Below, in pieces: positions 7,417 through 15,555 of a stretch of DNA of 21,721 nt. The notes beneath the pieces are model-generated. The model was given only the letters and a program-made list of their open reading frames with translations. It was not told the DNA's origin and ran no database searches. The stretch covers positions 1 to 21,721 of the forward strand of contig JAFXWR010000263.1 of NCBI GenBank assembly GCA_017542725.1, written 5' to 3'. The DNA comes from Lachnospiraceae bacterium (lineage in GTDB: Bacteria; Bacillota_A; Clostridia; Lachnospirales; Lachnospiraceae). How positions within the stretch are numbered: the first letter of the stretch is position 1; the number at the start of each line of letters is the position of its first letter. The translations under genes and the position numbers were made by a program.

Positions 7417-8581
7417 CGAAGATTATAAAAATGACATAAAAAGGCAACTTATCGATGAACTGTCAGATAGCCTAAGTCTTGATGATAAGGAAATCTTAAA
7501 TGTAATTGATAACAAGATTGAGGATATAGAGAGAAGAGATGTGCCACTTAAGCTAAAAGAGAAACTTATACTTAGAAAAAGTATCTATGATAGCCTAAAG
7601 AATTATGACATATTGACTGAGCTTTTGGATGATAAAAATGTCAACGAGATTATGATCAATTCCTATGATGAGATATTTATAGATAAAAATGGTAAATATC
7701 AAAGGTGGAATAAGAGTTTTGAGTCAAAAGAACAGTTAGAAAATATTATCCAACAAATAGTTGGAAAAATTAACAGGATAGTAAACGTCTCAAATCCGAT
7801 TGTAGATGCAAGACTTATGGATGGTTCAAGAGTTCATATAGTGTTGCCACCTATAGCTATAAAAGGTGCAACAGTTACGATAAGAAAGTTTCCTGAAAGA
7901 ATTACAATGAAGAAACTCATCGAATATGGTTCTGTCAATTTGGAAGCCGCAGAATTCTTAAAGAGCTTGGTGAGAAGTGGTTACAACATATTCATTTCTG
8001 GCGGAACAGGTTCAGGCAAAACTACATTTCTGAATGCACTTTCTGAGTTTATACCGAAAGATGAAAGAGTTATAACTATAGAAGATAGTGCTGAGTTAAA
8101 CATTTCTCATGTAGAAAATCTTGTGTCACTTGAGACGCGAGATAAAAATGTGGAGGGCGAAGGTGAGATAAATATGCAGATGCTCATAAAGGCTGCACTT
8201 CGTATGAATCCAGACAGGATAGTTGTGGGAGAGGTAAGAGGCAAAGAGGCTTTGGATATGTTACAAGCAATGAACACCGGACACGACGGATCACTTTCAA
8301 CTGGCCATGCAAATAGTTGTTTTGATATGTTGTCAAGACTTGAGACGATGGTGTTGATGGCAGAAAATCTTCCGCTCCTTGCCATAAGACAGCAGATTGC
8401 GAGCAGTATAGATATATTAATTCATTTAGCAAAGTTAAAAAATAAACGAAGGGTAGTGTATGAAATTTCAGAATTACTTTCACTCGATAACGAAAAATAT
8501 CAGACGAATAAACTTTACGAATTTGATGGAAGAAGTCTCGTCAAATGTGGAACACTTAAAAACCAGAGAAAACTTAATTAG
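7406..8581 (+). CDS. tadA: Tad pilus assembly ATPase TadA/CpaF (secretion ATPase GspE family)
   Basis: Hexameric cytoplasmic ATPase that drives pilus assembly at the membrane. The 391-residue protein has an N-terminal helical and PAS-like region, Walker A GGTGSGKTT at 199-207, the Asp-box region ITIEDSAEL, Walker B IVVGEVRG with Glu276, and the His box with His293 and His301 in TGHDGSLSTGHANS. All catalytic parts appear intact. Two adjacent ATG codons (7406, 7409) lie inside the end of tadZ, an 11-base overlap that suggests coupled translation; the ribosome binding site (CGGA) is weak. Length is slightly short for CpaF, which often has a longer N terminus. Identification is secure. Confidence 0.95.
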   Translation: MMISEDYKNDIKRQLIDELSDSLSLDDKEILNVIDNKIEDIERRDVPLKLKEKLILRKSIYDSLKNYDILTELLDDKNVNEIMINSYDEIFIDKNGKYQRWNKSFESKEQLENIIQQIVGKINRIVNVSNPIVDARLMDGSRVHIVLPPIAIKGATVTIRKFPERITMKKLIEYGSVNLEAAEFLKSLVRSGYNIFISGGTGSGKTTFLNALSEFIPKDERVITIEDSAELNISHVENLVSLETRDKNVEGEGEINMQMLIKAALRMNPDRIVVGEVRGKEALDMLQAMNTGHDGSLSTGHANSCFDMLSRLETMVLMAENLPLLAIRQQIASSIDILIHLAKLKNKRRVVYEISELLSLDNEKYQTNKLYEFDGRSLVKCGTLKNQRKLN

Positions 8582-9317
8582 CGACTATGATAAGTATTAT
8601 TTGTCAATGGAAGATTTGATAACAAGTGCAGCAAATGTGGCATTGTACATAGTTTTGATATGTGTAGCATTTTATGATAGTAAGATATTACTGGTTATCG
8701 CAATACCTCTCTCATTTGTTATTCCGTTTTTTGAAAAAGATCAATTTATAAAAAAGAGAAAAGAAAAACTTTTGAATGAGTTTAAAGATTTCCTAAGAGT
8801 GCTTAAGACATTTTTGGAAGCGTCATATTCTGTAGAAAATGCATTTGCTATGTCGGTGAGAGATGTGACGATGTTGCACGGCAAAGAATCTATGATGGTC
8901 AAGGAACTAAAAAGCATGGTATCACTATTAAAAATCAATAAACCAATAGATGTTGTGTTTAAGAAATTTGCTGACAAGACTCACATGGAAGATATAATTG
9001 ATTTTTCTGAAGTATTTATAATATCAAAACTTCATGGTGGAAACATAAGTAAAATAATAGGAAATACCATCAATGTAATAAATGACAAGATAGAAGTAAA
9101 GATAGAAATAGATACAGTAACTGCTTCAAAAAGATTTGAGCAGAAGCTGATGAACTTGCTACCTTTTCTTATCATAATATATATGAACATCTCATCGTCT
9201 TCATTTTTGAGACCACTTTACACTACACTTGAGGGAAGACTGCTTATGACTTTTGCCTTAGTTGTTTATTTCTTTTCTGTAAAGATTTCTAAAAAGATAC
9301 TAGAAATCGAAGTTTAA
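8460..9317 (+). CDS. tadB: Tad inner-membrane platform protein TadB (type II secretion F family)
   Basis: Integral membrane platform protein that pairs with TadC and transmits TadA motion to the growing pilus. It has two hydrophobic helices near residues 55-95, a cytoplasmic T2SF helical domain (LNEFKDFLRVLKTFLEASYS, then a KFADKTHMEDI segment and FSEVFIISKLHGGNI), and a C-terminal membrane pair ending in ISKKILEIEV, the usual TadB layout. The start is uncertain. ATG 8460 has a plausible AAGGG site but overlaps tadA by 122 bases; ATG 8526 lowers the overlap to 56 bases but has no site. The conserved part begins only around YDKYYLSMEDL, so either start gives a complete protein. Confidence 0.88.
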   Translation: MKFQNYFHSITKNIRRINFTNLMEEVSSNVEHLKTRENLISDYDKYYLSMEDLITSAANVALYIVLICVAFYDSKILLVIAIPLSFVIPFFEKDQFIKKRKEKLLNEFKDFLRVLKTFLEASYSVENAFAMSVRDVTMLHGKESMMVKELKSMVSLLKINKPIDVVFKKFADKTHMEDIIDFSEVFIISKLHGGNISKIIGNTINVINDKIEVKIEIDTVTASKRFEQKLMNLLPFLIIIYMNISSSSFLRPLYTTLEGRLLMTFALVVYFFSVKISKKILEIEV

Positions 9318-9347
9318 AACCATTTTCCCCTATCCATATTTATAACC

Positions 9348-10778
9348 ATGAGTATCAAAAAAATTATATTAAAGAAAATTGAACAATTAAGAGAAAGAGT
9401 AAAAAGAATAAAGAAAAGGTCTATATATTGTATAGTGGCGGGAATCATATTCGCGATTTTATCACTTATTACAAATGATAAATCAATATATGTGAGACCT
9501 AATGAGATTGAGAGAAGTTCTTACGGAACACAAAAGACTCCATATTTTATAAATGTGGATGTAGAAAATCTTGCTAAAAATATGGAGTTTAGTGTTTCTG
9601 TATCATCAAAAAAGTACACAATGGAAGAAGCCGATGATGTTTTTACTGAAAAAATTGGAGCACTTAAAGTTGACATTCTAAATGAAAATGAAAGTTTGGA
9701 AAAGATAAATTCAAAACTTAACTTTAAAACTGACTTAGGCGATGGCATAAAGGCGAGTTACACTTTTGAACCTAAGAAAATAGATGAATACTATGATAAA
9801 TATAAGAAAAGAACAAAAAAATCTACAAAGAGCGAGGTGACAATCAACAAGTCGACTCCAAGCATAGCAACCAAAAGTGATATATCTGATTTTAAATATT
9901 ATGTTGAGTATCAAAATGTGATAGATGGTAGTGGCAATGTAAATAATGAGAATTTTAAGTTAACAGAATTTTGCACGGGATATATAGTTGTGCAACTATC
10001 TACAGAGATCAAGGGAAAAGAAGGTAGCTATAAGTCAGAAAAATATATGTTGCCTGTCAGAGTTGTGAGTAGAGAGTTGTCGCCAATTGAATCATTTAAA
10101 GTTGCATTTAAAAAAGAAGTAGTAAATAGTGATAAGGAAACAATAGATGAAGACACGATAAAACTGCCAGAAGTAATCAATGATTTTAAAGTTATATATA
10201 AAGAAAAGAAAAATCTTGGATTTTTACTTATGCCGATATTTGGCATACTTGTAGCCATATTACTTGATGCAAGAGATAAAGAGCAAGAAAAGGAAAAGCA
10301 AAAGAGAAGAGTTAGGTTACTTGAGATAGACTTTGCACAAATAATCTCAAAAATTCTTTTATATGTGAGCAGTGGCATGACAATAAGAAATTCTTTTATA
10401 AGACTTGCGGAGCAGTATCAGAAGAATCGAAAAGAGGATAAAAACTATGAGCCACATGCCGCTTATGAAGAATTGATTGTAGTAAAAAATAAACTCACAA
10501 GTGGATATAGTGAGATAAACGCCTATGAAGAGATGGCAAAAAATATCAACATGAGAGTTTACACAAGATTTCTGAACATTATTATTCAAAGTATAAAAAA
10601 TGGTAACAAAGATTTAAAAAATATTTTAAATATGGAGGTGCAAGATGCATTGTATGAGAGAAAACAAAACGCGAAAAAACTTGGTGAAGAAGCAAGCACT
10701 AAGTTAGTGTTGCCACTTATGATGATGCTTTCAATAATAATGGTAGTAATAATGGTACCCGCTTTTATGGGTATGTAA
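9348..10778 (+). CDS. tadC: TadC-like platform protein with large extracytoplasmic N-terminal domain
   Basis: Second type II secretion F-family platform protein. The first 24 residues are basic, followed by a membrane helix (about 25-42), then about 245 mostly hydrophilic residues likely outside the cell (43-289), a second helix (about 290-308), the cytoplasmic T2SF domain (LLEIDFAQIISKILLYVSSGM onward) and a C-terminal hydrophobic segment (about 453-476). Ordinary TadC is near 300 residues, so the outer domain is the extra part; it includes Lys/Thr-rich stretches and beta-like segments and has no motif I recognise. The gene starts 30 bases after tadB, and the sequence before ATG 9348 is pyrimidine-rich with no ribosome binding site, unlike its neighbours. 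The TadC assignment follows from the C-terminal half and gene order. Confidence 0.85.
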   Translation: MSIKKIILKKIEQLRERVKRIKKRSIYCIVAGIIFAILSLITNDKSIYVRPNEIERSSYGTQKTPYFINVDVENLAKNMEFSVSVSSKKYTMEEADDVFTEKIGALKVDILNENESLEKINSKLNFKTDLGDGIKASYTFEPKKIDEYYDKYKKRTKKSTKSEVTINKSTPSIATKSDISDFKYYVEYQNVIDGSGNVNNENFKLTEFCTGYIVVQLSTEIKGKEGSYKSEKYMLPVRVVSRELSPIESFKVAFKKEVVNSDKETIDEDTIKLPEVINDFKVIYKEKKNLGFLLMPIFGILVAILLDARDKEQEKEKQKRRVRLLEIDFAQIISKILLYVSSGMTIRNSFIRLAEQYQKNRKEDKNYEPHAAYEELIVVKNKLTSGYSEINAYEEMAKNINMRVYTRFLNIIIQSIKNGNKDLKNILNMEVQDALYERKQNAKKLGEEASTKLVLPLMMMLSIIMVVIMVPAFMGM

Positions 10779-10787
10779 GGAGGGCAT

Positions 10788-10985
10788 ATGAATTATTTAT
10801 TATTTAAAGTTAGGAAAGGTCTTAAAGAATTTATTGATGACGAGTCTGGTGCAGGAGTTATAGAGCTTGTACTTATCATCGTGGTTTTAATTGGATTTGT
10901 ATTCTTATTTAAAGATAAGATAGGGACACTTCTAAGTACTGTTTTTTCTAAAATAAATAGTCAGGCAGAGAGCATTTATCAGTAA
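10788..10985 (+). CDS. Flp1-like pilin (major Tad pilus subunit)
   Basis: A 65-residue prepilin. The basic leader ends in DDESGAG; cleavage after Gly21 would leave Ala22 as first residue and Glu26 at +5, the classical processing rule for type IV-like pilins. A single hydrophobic helix follows (VIELVLIIVVLIGFVFLF) and then a short amphipathic end. It has the strongest ribosome binding site of the operon (AGGAGG, seven bases before ATG 10788), as expected for an abundant structural protein. It sits after tadC and directly before the DUF5702 gene, with a one-base stop/start overlap. The pattern fits the Flp1-like family of Firmicutes better than the proteobacterial Flp family. Confidence 0.9.
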   Translation: MNYLLFKVRKGLKEFIDDESGAGVIELVLIIVVLIGFVFLFKDKIGTLLSTVFSKINSQAESIYQ

Positions 10986-13081
10986 TGAAGAGATGTAGAG
11001 GGAGCATATCCATATATTTTGTGTTTGCTATTGTTTTAATAGTTTCTGTGGTGTTATCGGTTACAGAAATTGCAAGAATAAATTGTCAAAAACTCTATCT
11101 TCAGATTGCTACAGATGCAGCACTTGATTCTATGGCATCACTCTATCATAGAAAATTATATAACTATTATAGTTTGTATGGTGTTGAATATCGCACAAAA
11201 GAGATGCTTGAAACAGAATATCTTGGATATATGTATCCCTTTTTTATGAGTGAAGATCGTTTTATCAAAAATTGGTATATTGCAGATATAAATCAAGACA
11301 ATATAAATCTTAATATAAAGACATTAACTGATGAAACATATCTTGAAAAGGAGATTATCAATTATACTAAATATAAACTGATTGGTAAGGCGGTTAAATT
11401 TTTGGGAAAAGAGATTAACATTGCTGGAGAAGAGAACTTAGAAGAATTGCAAGTTAAGGCAGATAACTTATTTGAAGAAGTGGAGAAGAGCAGTTTGTAT
11501 GAAGAAGTTTATGAGAGATATTTTAATTATGCAGACGACATAAAGACACTTGAAAACTATGCGAAAAAAATTTCCGATTATGTCGATAAAGTAAACCTTA
11601 GTTTAAATAGAATTAAAGTGATGTCGACAGGTGGTAGCAAGTCCAATGCAGAATCTGTTTTGAAAAAATTTGATGAGTTAAACGATAGAATAAAAAAACT
11701 TTACAACAATCTTGAGGGGTTTAGAGAAAAAATGATAGAGTTTAGGCAAACTGTAAATGATAAATATCAACAGTATCAAGATGACAGATCAAGTGGGAAT
11801 TATGAATTTAATAATGAAATAATAGAATTTATAGAATCTGAGTTTGAGCATTTTATTTCATTTGTAGATGAAGATAGCGATATGAATAGGGCGTTGGAAG
11901 AAGGATTTAATAACTGCAAGGAATTAACAGAGATTGTGGATGAGCATTATATCGAAATCAAGCGATTTGTAGCAGAACATGAATCTTTGGAAGAAGAACT
12001 TAAAGAAGCAAGACGCCAAAAGGGAGAAGATTATGACTCAGATGAGATTAAATCCATAAGAGATGAAATTAAAGATTTAATAAGCGAAGTATCTGACTAT
12101 CTAAAAGATGTGGCAGAAAGCTACAAAGATGTGAAGATGGAACAAATTCAAATAGCAGTTTCAACTACGAATCATAGTGAAAATGAAAATCTTTTAAACA
12201 AATTAATTGGTTTTAAAAATGGAGTTTTGATTAACTTAATACTTGATAGTGACACGATTAGTAATATAAGTAGCGACAATGTGAATTACTCAAGTTTTAA
12301 TATTCTGTCAAAAAATAATACATTGACCTTAGAGAAGATACTTCTTGGTGAGTATGAATTAGATAAGTTTCATTATTTTAACAAGGAACTAAATGATGAG
12401 TTGACGCCAAGTGGTAGTAAGAAGTATGAAGTTGAAAGACTTATAACAGGAGATAGAAATGATCTAAGTTCTATTAAAAGTGTAATAAATCAAATCATGC
12501 TCATAAGAATTGCGATGAATGTACTTCATATATATAAGAGTGCAGATAAAAGAGCTGCCGCAAGACAATTTGCAATAGCACTCTTTAGTGGTTTTTCTCC
12601 ACTTATGGTTGAGGTAATGTTTCTTGTCATAATAACAGCATGGGGGACAGCTCAGTCAATAGCTGATCTTAAAAAGATTATGAAGAATAAAAGAGTAAAT
12701 TTGATGCATGATGATAATTCTTGGACTGTATCAGTCGAATCTATTCTTAGGATTGCCACAGGTCAGATGATAGATATTGATGAAAACGACGATTCGGGTT
12801 TTGCACTAAACTATAAAGACTATTTAAGAGTATTGCTTCTTAAAACAAGGCAGTCGGATATAAATGCACGGATGGCAAGCATTATAGAAAGAAACATAAA
12901 GGATGAGCAAGAAAGTTTTGATTTTGAAAAGATGGTATATTCTTTTGATGTAGAAAATACATTTGTATGTAGGCATTTTTTTACAAATTTCGTATTTGTT
13001 ACTGCAAAAGATGTGAGACTTTATAAAGAGTACGCGATTAAGTCAAAGGGATATAGATGTTATTATGACAATAAAGAATAA
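10985..13081 (+). CDS. DUF5702-type membrane protein of the Tad locus
   Basis: A 698-residue protein with an N-terminal membrane helix (about 7-26, SISIYFVFAIVLIVSVVLSV), resembling a TadG/TadE-like N terminus. Next comes ATDAALDSMASLYHRKLYNYYSLYG, then a long charged, helical region with coiled-coil character (about 150-400). A second hydrophobic region lies near 525-550, with the segment ITAWGTAQSIADL and then DDNSWTVSVESI, and NYKDYLRVLLL after it; these match the pattern I recall for DUF5702 proteins next to clostridial Tad genes. Its ATG shares one base with the pilin stop codon (TAATG), so translation is coupled. Role unknown: probably an exported or membrane component of the pilus machine. 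The family call is from memory of motif spacing. Confidence 0.72.
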   Translation: MKRCRGSISIYFVFAIVLIVSVVLSVTEIARINCQKLYLQIATDAALDSMASLYHRKLYNYYSLYGVEYRTKEMLETEYLGYMYPFFMSEDRFIKNWYIADINQDNINLNIKTLTDETYLEKEIINYTKYKLIGKAVKFLGKEINIAGEENLEELQVKADNLFEEVEKSSLYEEVYERYFNYADDIKTLENYAKKISDYVDKVNLSLNRIKVMSTGGSKSNAESVLKKFDELNDRIKKLYNNLEGFREKMIEFRQTVNDKYQQYQDDRSSGNYEFNNEIIEFIESEFEHFISFVDEDSDMNRALEEGFNNCKELTEIVDEHYIEIKRFVAEHESLEEELKEARRQKGEDYDSDEIKSIRDEIKDLISEVSDYLKDVAESYKDVKMEQIQIAVSTTNHSENENLLNKLIGFKNGVLINLILDSDTISNISSDNVNYSSFNILSKNNTLTLEKILLGEYELDKFHYFNKELNDELTPSGSKKYEVERLITGDRNDLSSIKSVINQIMLIRIAMNVLHIYKSADKRAAARQFAIALFSGFSPLMVEVMFLVIITAWGTAQSIADLKKIMKNKRVNLMHDDNSWTVSVESILRIATGQMIDIDENDDSGFALNYKDYLRVLLLKTRQSDINARMASIIERNIKDEQESFDFEKMVYSFDVENTFVCRHFFTNFVFVTAKDVRLYKEYAIKSKGYRCYYDNKE

Positions 13082-13943
13082 AAAACTTAAGGCATCAATT
13101 ACTGTTGAAGCAGCATTTTCGTTTACGCTTACCGTATTTATACTTTTTATGATGTTGGGACCGCTTCTTATAATTAAAACAACGAGTGACTTCCTGATAG
13201 AATTGAATAATATGTCTAAGATAAGATGTGATTATGAAATGATTAAATATAGAGCAAAGGATTTAGACATATACAAAAAGATTTCAAATTACATGGAAGA
13301 CAATAACATATCAGAGGATAGCATAGAAAAAATAGAAGACGCATCCAATCAAATTGCATTTATTTCTAGTTTTTCAGATAAATATGATGAAGACGAAAGA
13401 GAATATCGAAATATTGATTTTGTTTATCCGATAAATTACGACATATATGATATTGAAAGTAATGTAGTTACATATGATTATCTAGTGAGTTTCAATCTTC
13501 CTTACAATGTCTTAAATGTTGATGGAGTTATAAATAGACTAGTAAATAGCAGGAGAGCATTTGTCGGTTCAGATGGAGATAGATTTGATAGTGATTGTGA
13601 GGATGTAGATTTTGTATATGTAGCAAATAACTATGTCAATTCGCTGGTATATCATATTGATATTAATTGTACATACCTAGTGAAGAAGACAACTGCTGTA
13701 GAATACAAGAATATAGGCAACCACAGAAATTATAACAATCAAAAATATAGTAAATGTGATTACTGTTTTAAAAAAATAAAACTAAAGGAAAATACAATTT
13801 GTTATATAACGCAGTATGGAGATAGGTATCATTATAGAGATGATTGTCCACTTATGACGGCATATGTGACAAAAATCCCGAAAGAAAGTATTGAAAATTA
13901 TAATCTAAGGCCATGTTTTAAGTGCGCTAAAGAGAAGGAGTAA
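13065..13943 (+). CDS. TadE-like pseudopilin with two tandem exported Cys/His modules
   Basis: A 292-residue protein beginning with a basic stretch and SITVEAAFSF followed by a hydrophobic helix, the form of TadE-like pseudopilins; cleavage after Ala10 would put Glu15 at +5. The C-terminal 110 residues hold two modules of the same plan. Module 1 (about 184-234) has YH at 196-197, Cys202 and C-x2-C at 231/234. Module 2 (about 245-287) has YH at 255-256, Cys261 and C-x2-C at 284/287. His and the first Cys are separated by four residues in both. The module resembles short Cys/His domains (Y-x-T-x2-G-x2-YH...C...PCxxC) found at the ends of many clostridial proteins, and could bind zinc. It overlaps the DUF5702 gene by 17 bases and lies two bases before the next start. 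Confidence 0.78.
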   Translation: MTIKNKKLKASITVEAAFSFTLTVFILFMMLGPLLIIKTTSDFLIELNNMSKIRCDYEMIKYRAKDLDIYKKISNYMEDNNISEDSIEKIEDASNQIAFISSFSDKYDEDEREYRNIDFVYPINYDIYDIESNVVTYDYLVSFNLPYNVLNVDGVINRLVNSRRAFVGSDGDRFDSDCEDVDFVYVANNYVNSLVYHIDINCTYLVKKTTAVEYKNIGNHRNYNNQKYSKCDYCFKKIKLKENTICYITQYGDRYHYRDDCPLMTAYVTKIPKESIENYNLRPCFKCAKEKE

Positions 13944-13944
13944 A

Positions 13945-14382
13945 ATGAGACATATAGTTTTTTTAATCGCATATTTATATTTCTTGTACATAGATTTAAA
14001 AAAGAAGGAAATAGATTTAGTCGCTCTTGCAGTATATGCAGTTTTAGCACTAGTTACTATTGGAGTTACTAAAGATGATATAACGATGACCAGATTCGTA
14101 GACATAATATATTCGATAATTTTTGGTCTTTCAATTTATCTGTTGTCATATTTTTCTGGAGAAGGTATAGGCTTAGCTGATGGTATATATTTTGTGATAA
14201 ATGGATTCTTGCTTACATTAAAAGAAAATTTAATCTTATTTATCACTGGATTATTAGTTGCATTTATCATAGGAATATTTATGTTTTATTTTGGCAAAAA
14301 AGATTCAAAAAAGATGTTGAGGATGCCATTTATGCCGTGCTTCTTACCAGCAATTATAGGTTATATAGTATGCATAGTTTAG
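13945..14382 (+). CDS. Second prepilin-peptidase-like membrane protein (A24 family)
   Basis: A 145-residue membrane protein with about four to five helices and both A24-type aspartates: Asp17 in YIDLKKKEIDL and Asp79 in GEGIGLADGIYF. The first motif lacks the usual Pro-Asn (IPN) and the second has the GxGIGxxDG form rather than GDxKL, so it belongs to a different subgroup from TadV at 6083. It may process the TadE-like or DUF5702 proteins rather than the major pilin, or may have another role. AAGGAG ends five bases before the ATG. Its end overlaps the next small gene by 13 bases. Confidence 0.75.
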   Translation: MRHIVFLIAYLYFLYIDLKKKEIDLVALAVYAVLALVTIGVTKDDITMTRFVDIIYSIIFGLSIYLLSYFSGEGIGLADGIYFVINGFLLTLKENLILFITGLLVAFIIGIFMFYFGKKDSKKMLRMPFMPCFLPAIIGYIVCIV

Positions 14383-14600
14383 AAACGGGAATAATAGTAT
14401 CGATTGCTGCCTTTTTCTTTTTTAGCTTTTTGACTTTCACTTTTCTTAGAGAAGGTAATATATCAAAAGAAATAATCAATAAGTTTGAACAAGAGAAAAA
14501 GAGTTATCAGGTTGGCGTGGATAAGAACTACAACCCAGAGCGTAGTTTTAATTTATTAAATATAATTATGGAGGGTTTAGATGATGGAAATGTTGAATAG
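14370..14600 (+). CDS. Small single-pass membrane protein in the tad operon
   Basis: A 76-residue protein with one N-terminal hydrophobic helix (about 8-26, IIVSIAAFFFFSFLTFTFL) and a charged hydrophilic remainder with KKSYQVGVDKNYNPERS. I do not recognise the family. ATG 14370 is preferred to a GTG at 14337 because it leaves only a 13-base overlap with the gene before; its ribosome binding site is weak, which suggests coupling. It overlaps the DUF6382 gene by 20 bases and contains that gene's GGAGGG site. The size and topology would suit a minor pseudopilin or an assembly cofactor, but no +5 Glu processing motif is present. Confidence 0.6.
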   Translation: MHSLETGIIVSIAAFFFFSFLTFTFLREGNISKEIINKFEQEKKSYQVGVDKNYNPERSFNLLNIIMEGLDDGNVE

Positions 14601-15546
14601 TAAATTAGTTATATGTGAAGAAAAAAGTATAAAAAATACATTGCTGTATATAAAAAACATAAATGTAAATGTTGAAAGTTATGAATCAAAGATACTTTCT
14701 GAAGATAACATAGAAAATCTGATTAAGTATCAGATAGCCTATGAAGGAGAAAATAGAATTTTAAAATACGATGTCAGCAATACCATAAGTCTTGGAGAGT
14801 ACTTGAAACAATATAAATTGACTAAGAGGGATATTTGCAGAATTCTATTTGCAATTGATGAAATTTTGTTGAGCATTGAGAATTATCTGCTTTCTGAAAA
14901 TTCTTTAGCACTTGACTCAAAACTCATAAGAGTATCAAAAAAGAAAAATGGCAACATAAGTTTAAAGTTTATAGCTATACCAAACTATAATTCTAGTTTC
15001 TCTTTTGAGTTGTCAAAGTTTTTGATTGGGATTCTTAGGCATGTCGATGTAGAAGATAGAGAGGCGCTCACTCTTTCTTATGGACTATTTGTGAGAAGTT
15101 CTAAAGACAATTACACTATGAATGATTTAATGGAACTAGTTGACAAAGTTTATACTAAGGAAGAAGATGAAAGTATCAACATAGATGAATTGATAAAATA
15201 TGACGAAGAGATGGCAAGTGAAATTGCAGAAGACATTGATGAAAATGAAAAAATTGAGGAGTTTGAAGAGACTATGTCAAGAGAAAATGTCTTGAGTAAT
15301 ACGATTGCCTCTAGCGATGAAAATAGTTTAATTATAGATGCAAAAACTAAAGGTATATTAAGTGAGAGTCTGTTAAATGATTTTGATAAAGAAGATGAAA
15401 AGATAATTGAAGCAAACAGAAAACCATTTGCATTAAAAGGCAAGAAAGCACTTAAAGGTCACATTAGTTTGGGGATTATCGGATACATACTAGCACCAGT
15501 TGTTGTGATTGCACTGCCAATTTTATACTATTTTATATATGCATAG
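14581..15546 (+). CDS. DUF6382-type protein lacking the FHA domain, with C-terminal membrane anchor
   Basis: A 321-residue protein. The first ~200 residues follow the DUF6382 pattern: a segment around YQIAYEGENRILKYDVS, then SLGEYLKQYKLTKRDICRI, SIENYLLSENSLALDS and VEDREALTLSYGLF. Relatives that I recall from Lachnospiraceae Tad loci continue into a C-terminal FHA phosphothreonine-binding domain. Here the middle is acidic (about 200-290) and the protein ends in a basic stretch and one membrane helix (about 297-321) instead. A tail-anchored cytoplasmic sensor or adaptor is therefore likely. GGAGGG at 14570-14575 supports the start at 14581 (or the adjacent ATG at 14584). It is followed within a few bases by the surface protein gene. 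Confidence 0.7.
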   Translation: MMEMLNSKLVICEEKSIKNTLLYIKNINVNVESYESKILSEDNIENLIKYQIAYEGENRILKYDVSNTISLGEYLKQYKLTKRDICRILFAIDEILLSIENYLLSENSLALDSKLIRVSKKKNGNISLKFIAIPNYNSSFSFELSKFLIGILRHVDVEDREALTLSYGLFVRSSKDNYTMNDLMELVDKVYTKEEDESINIDELIKYDEEMASEIAEDIDENEKIEEFEETMSRENVLSNTIASSDENSLIIDAKTKGILSESLLNDFDKEDEKIIEANRKPFALKGKKALKGHISLGIIGYILAPVVVIALPILYYFIYA

Positions 15547-15555
15547 GTGAATGTC

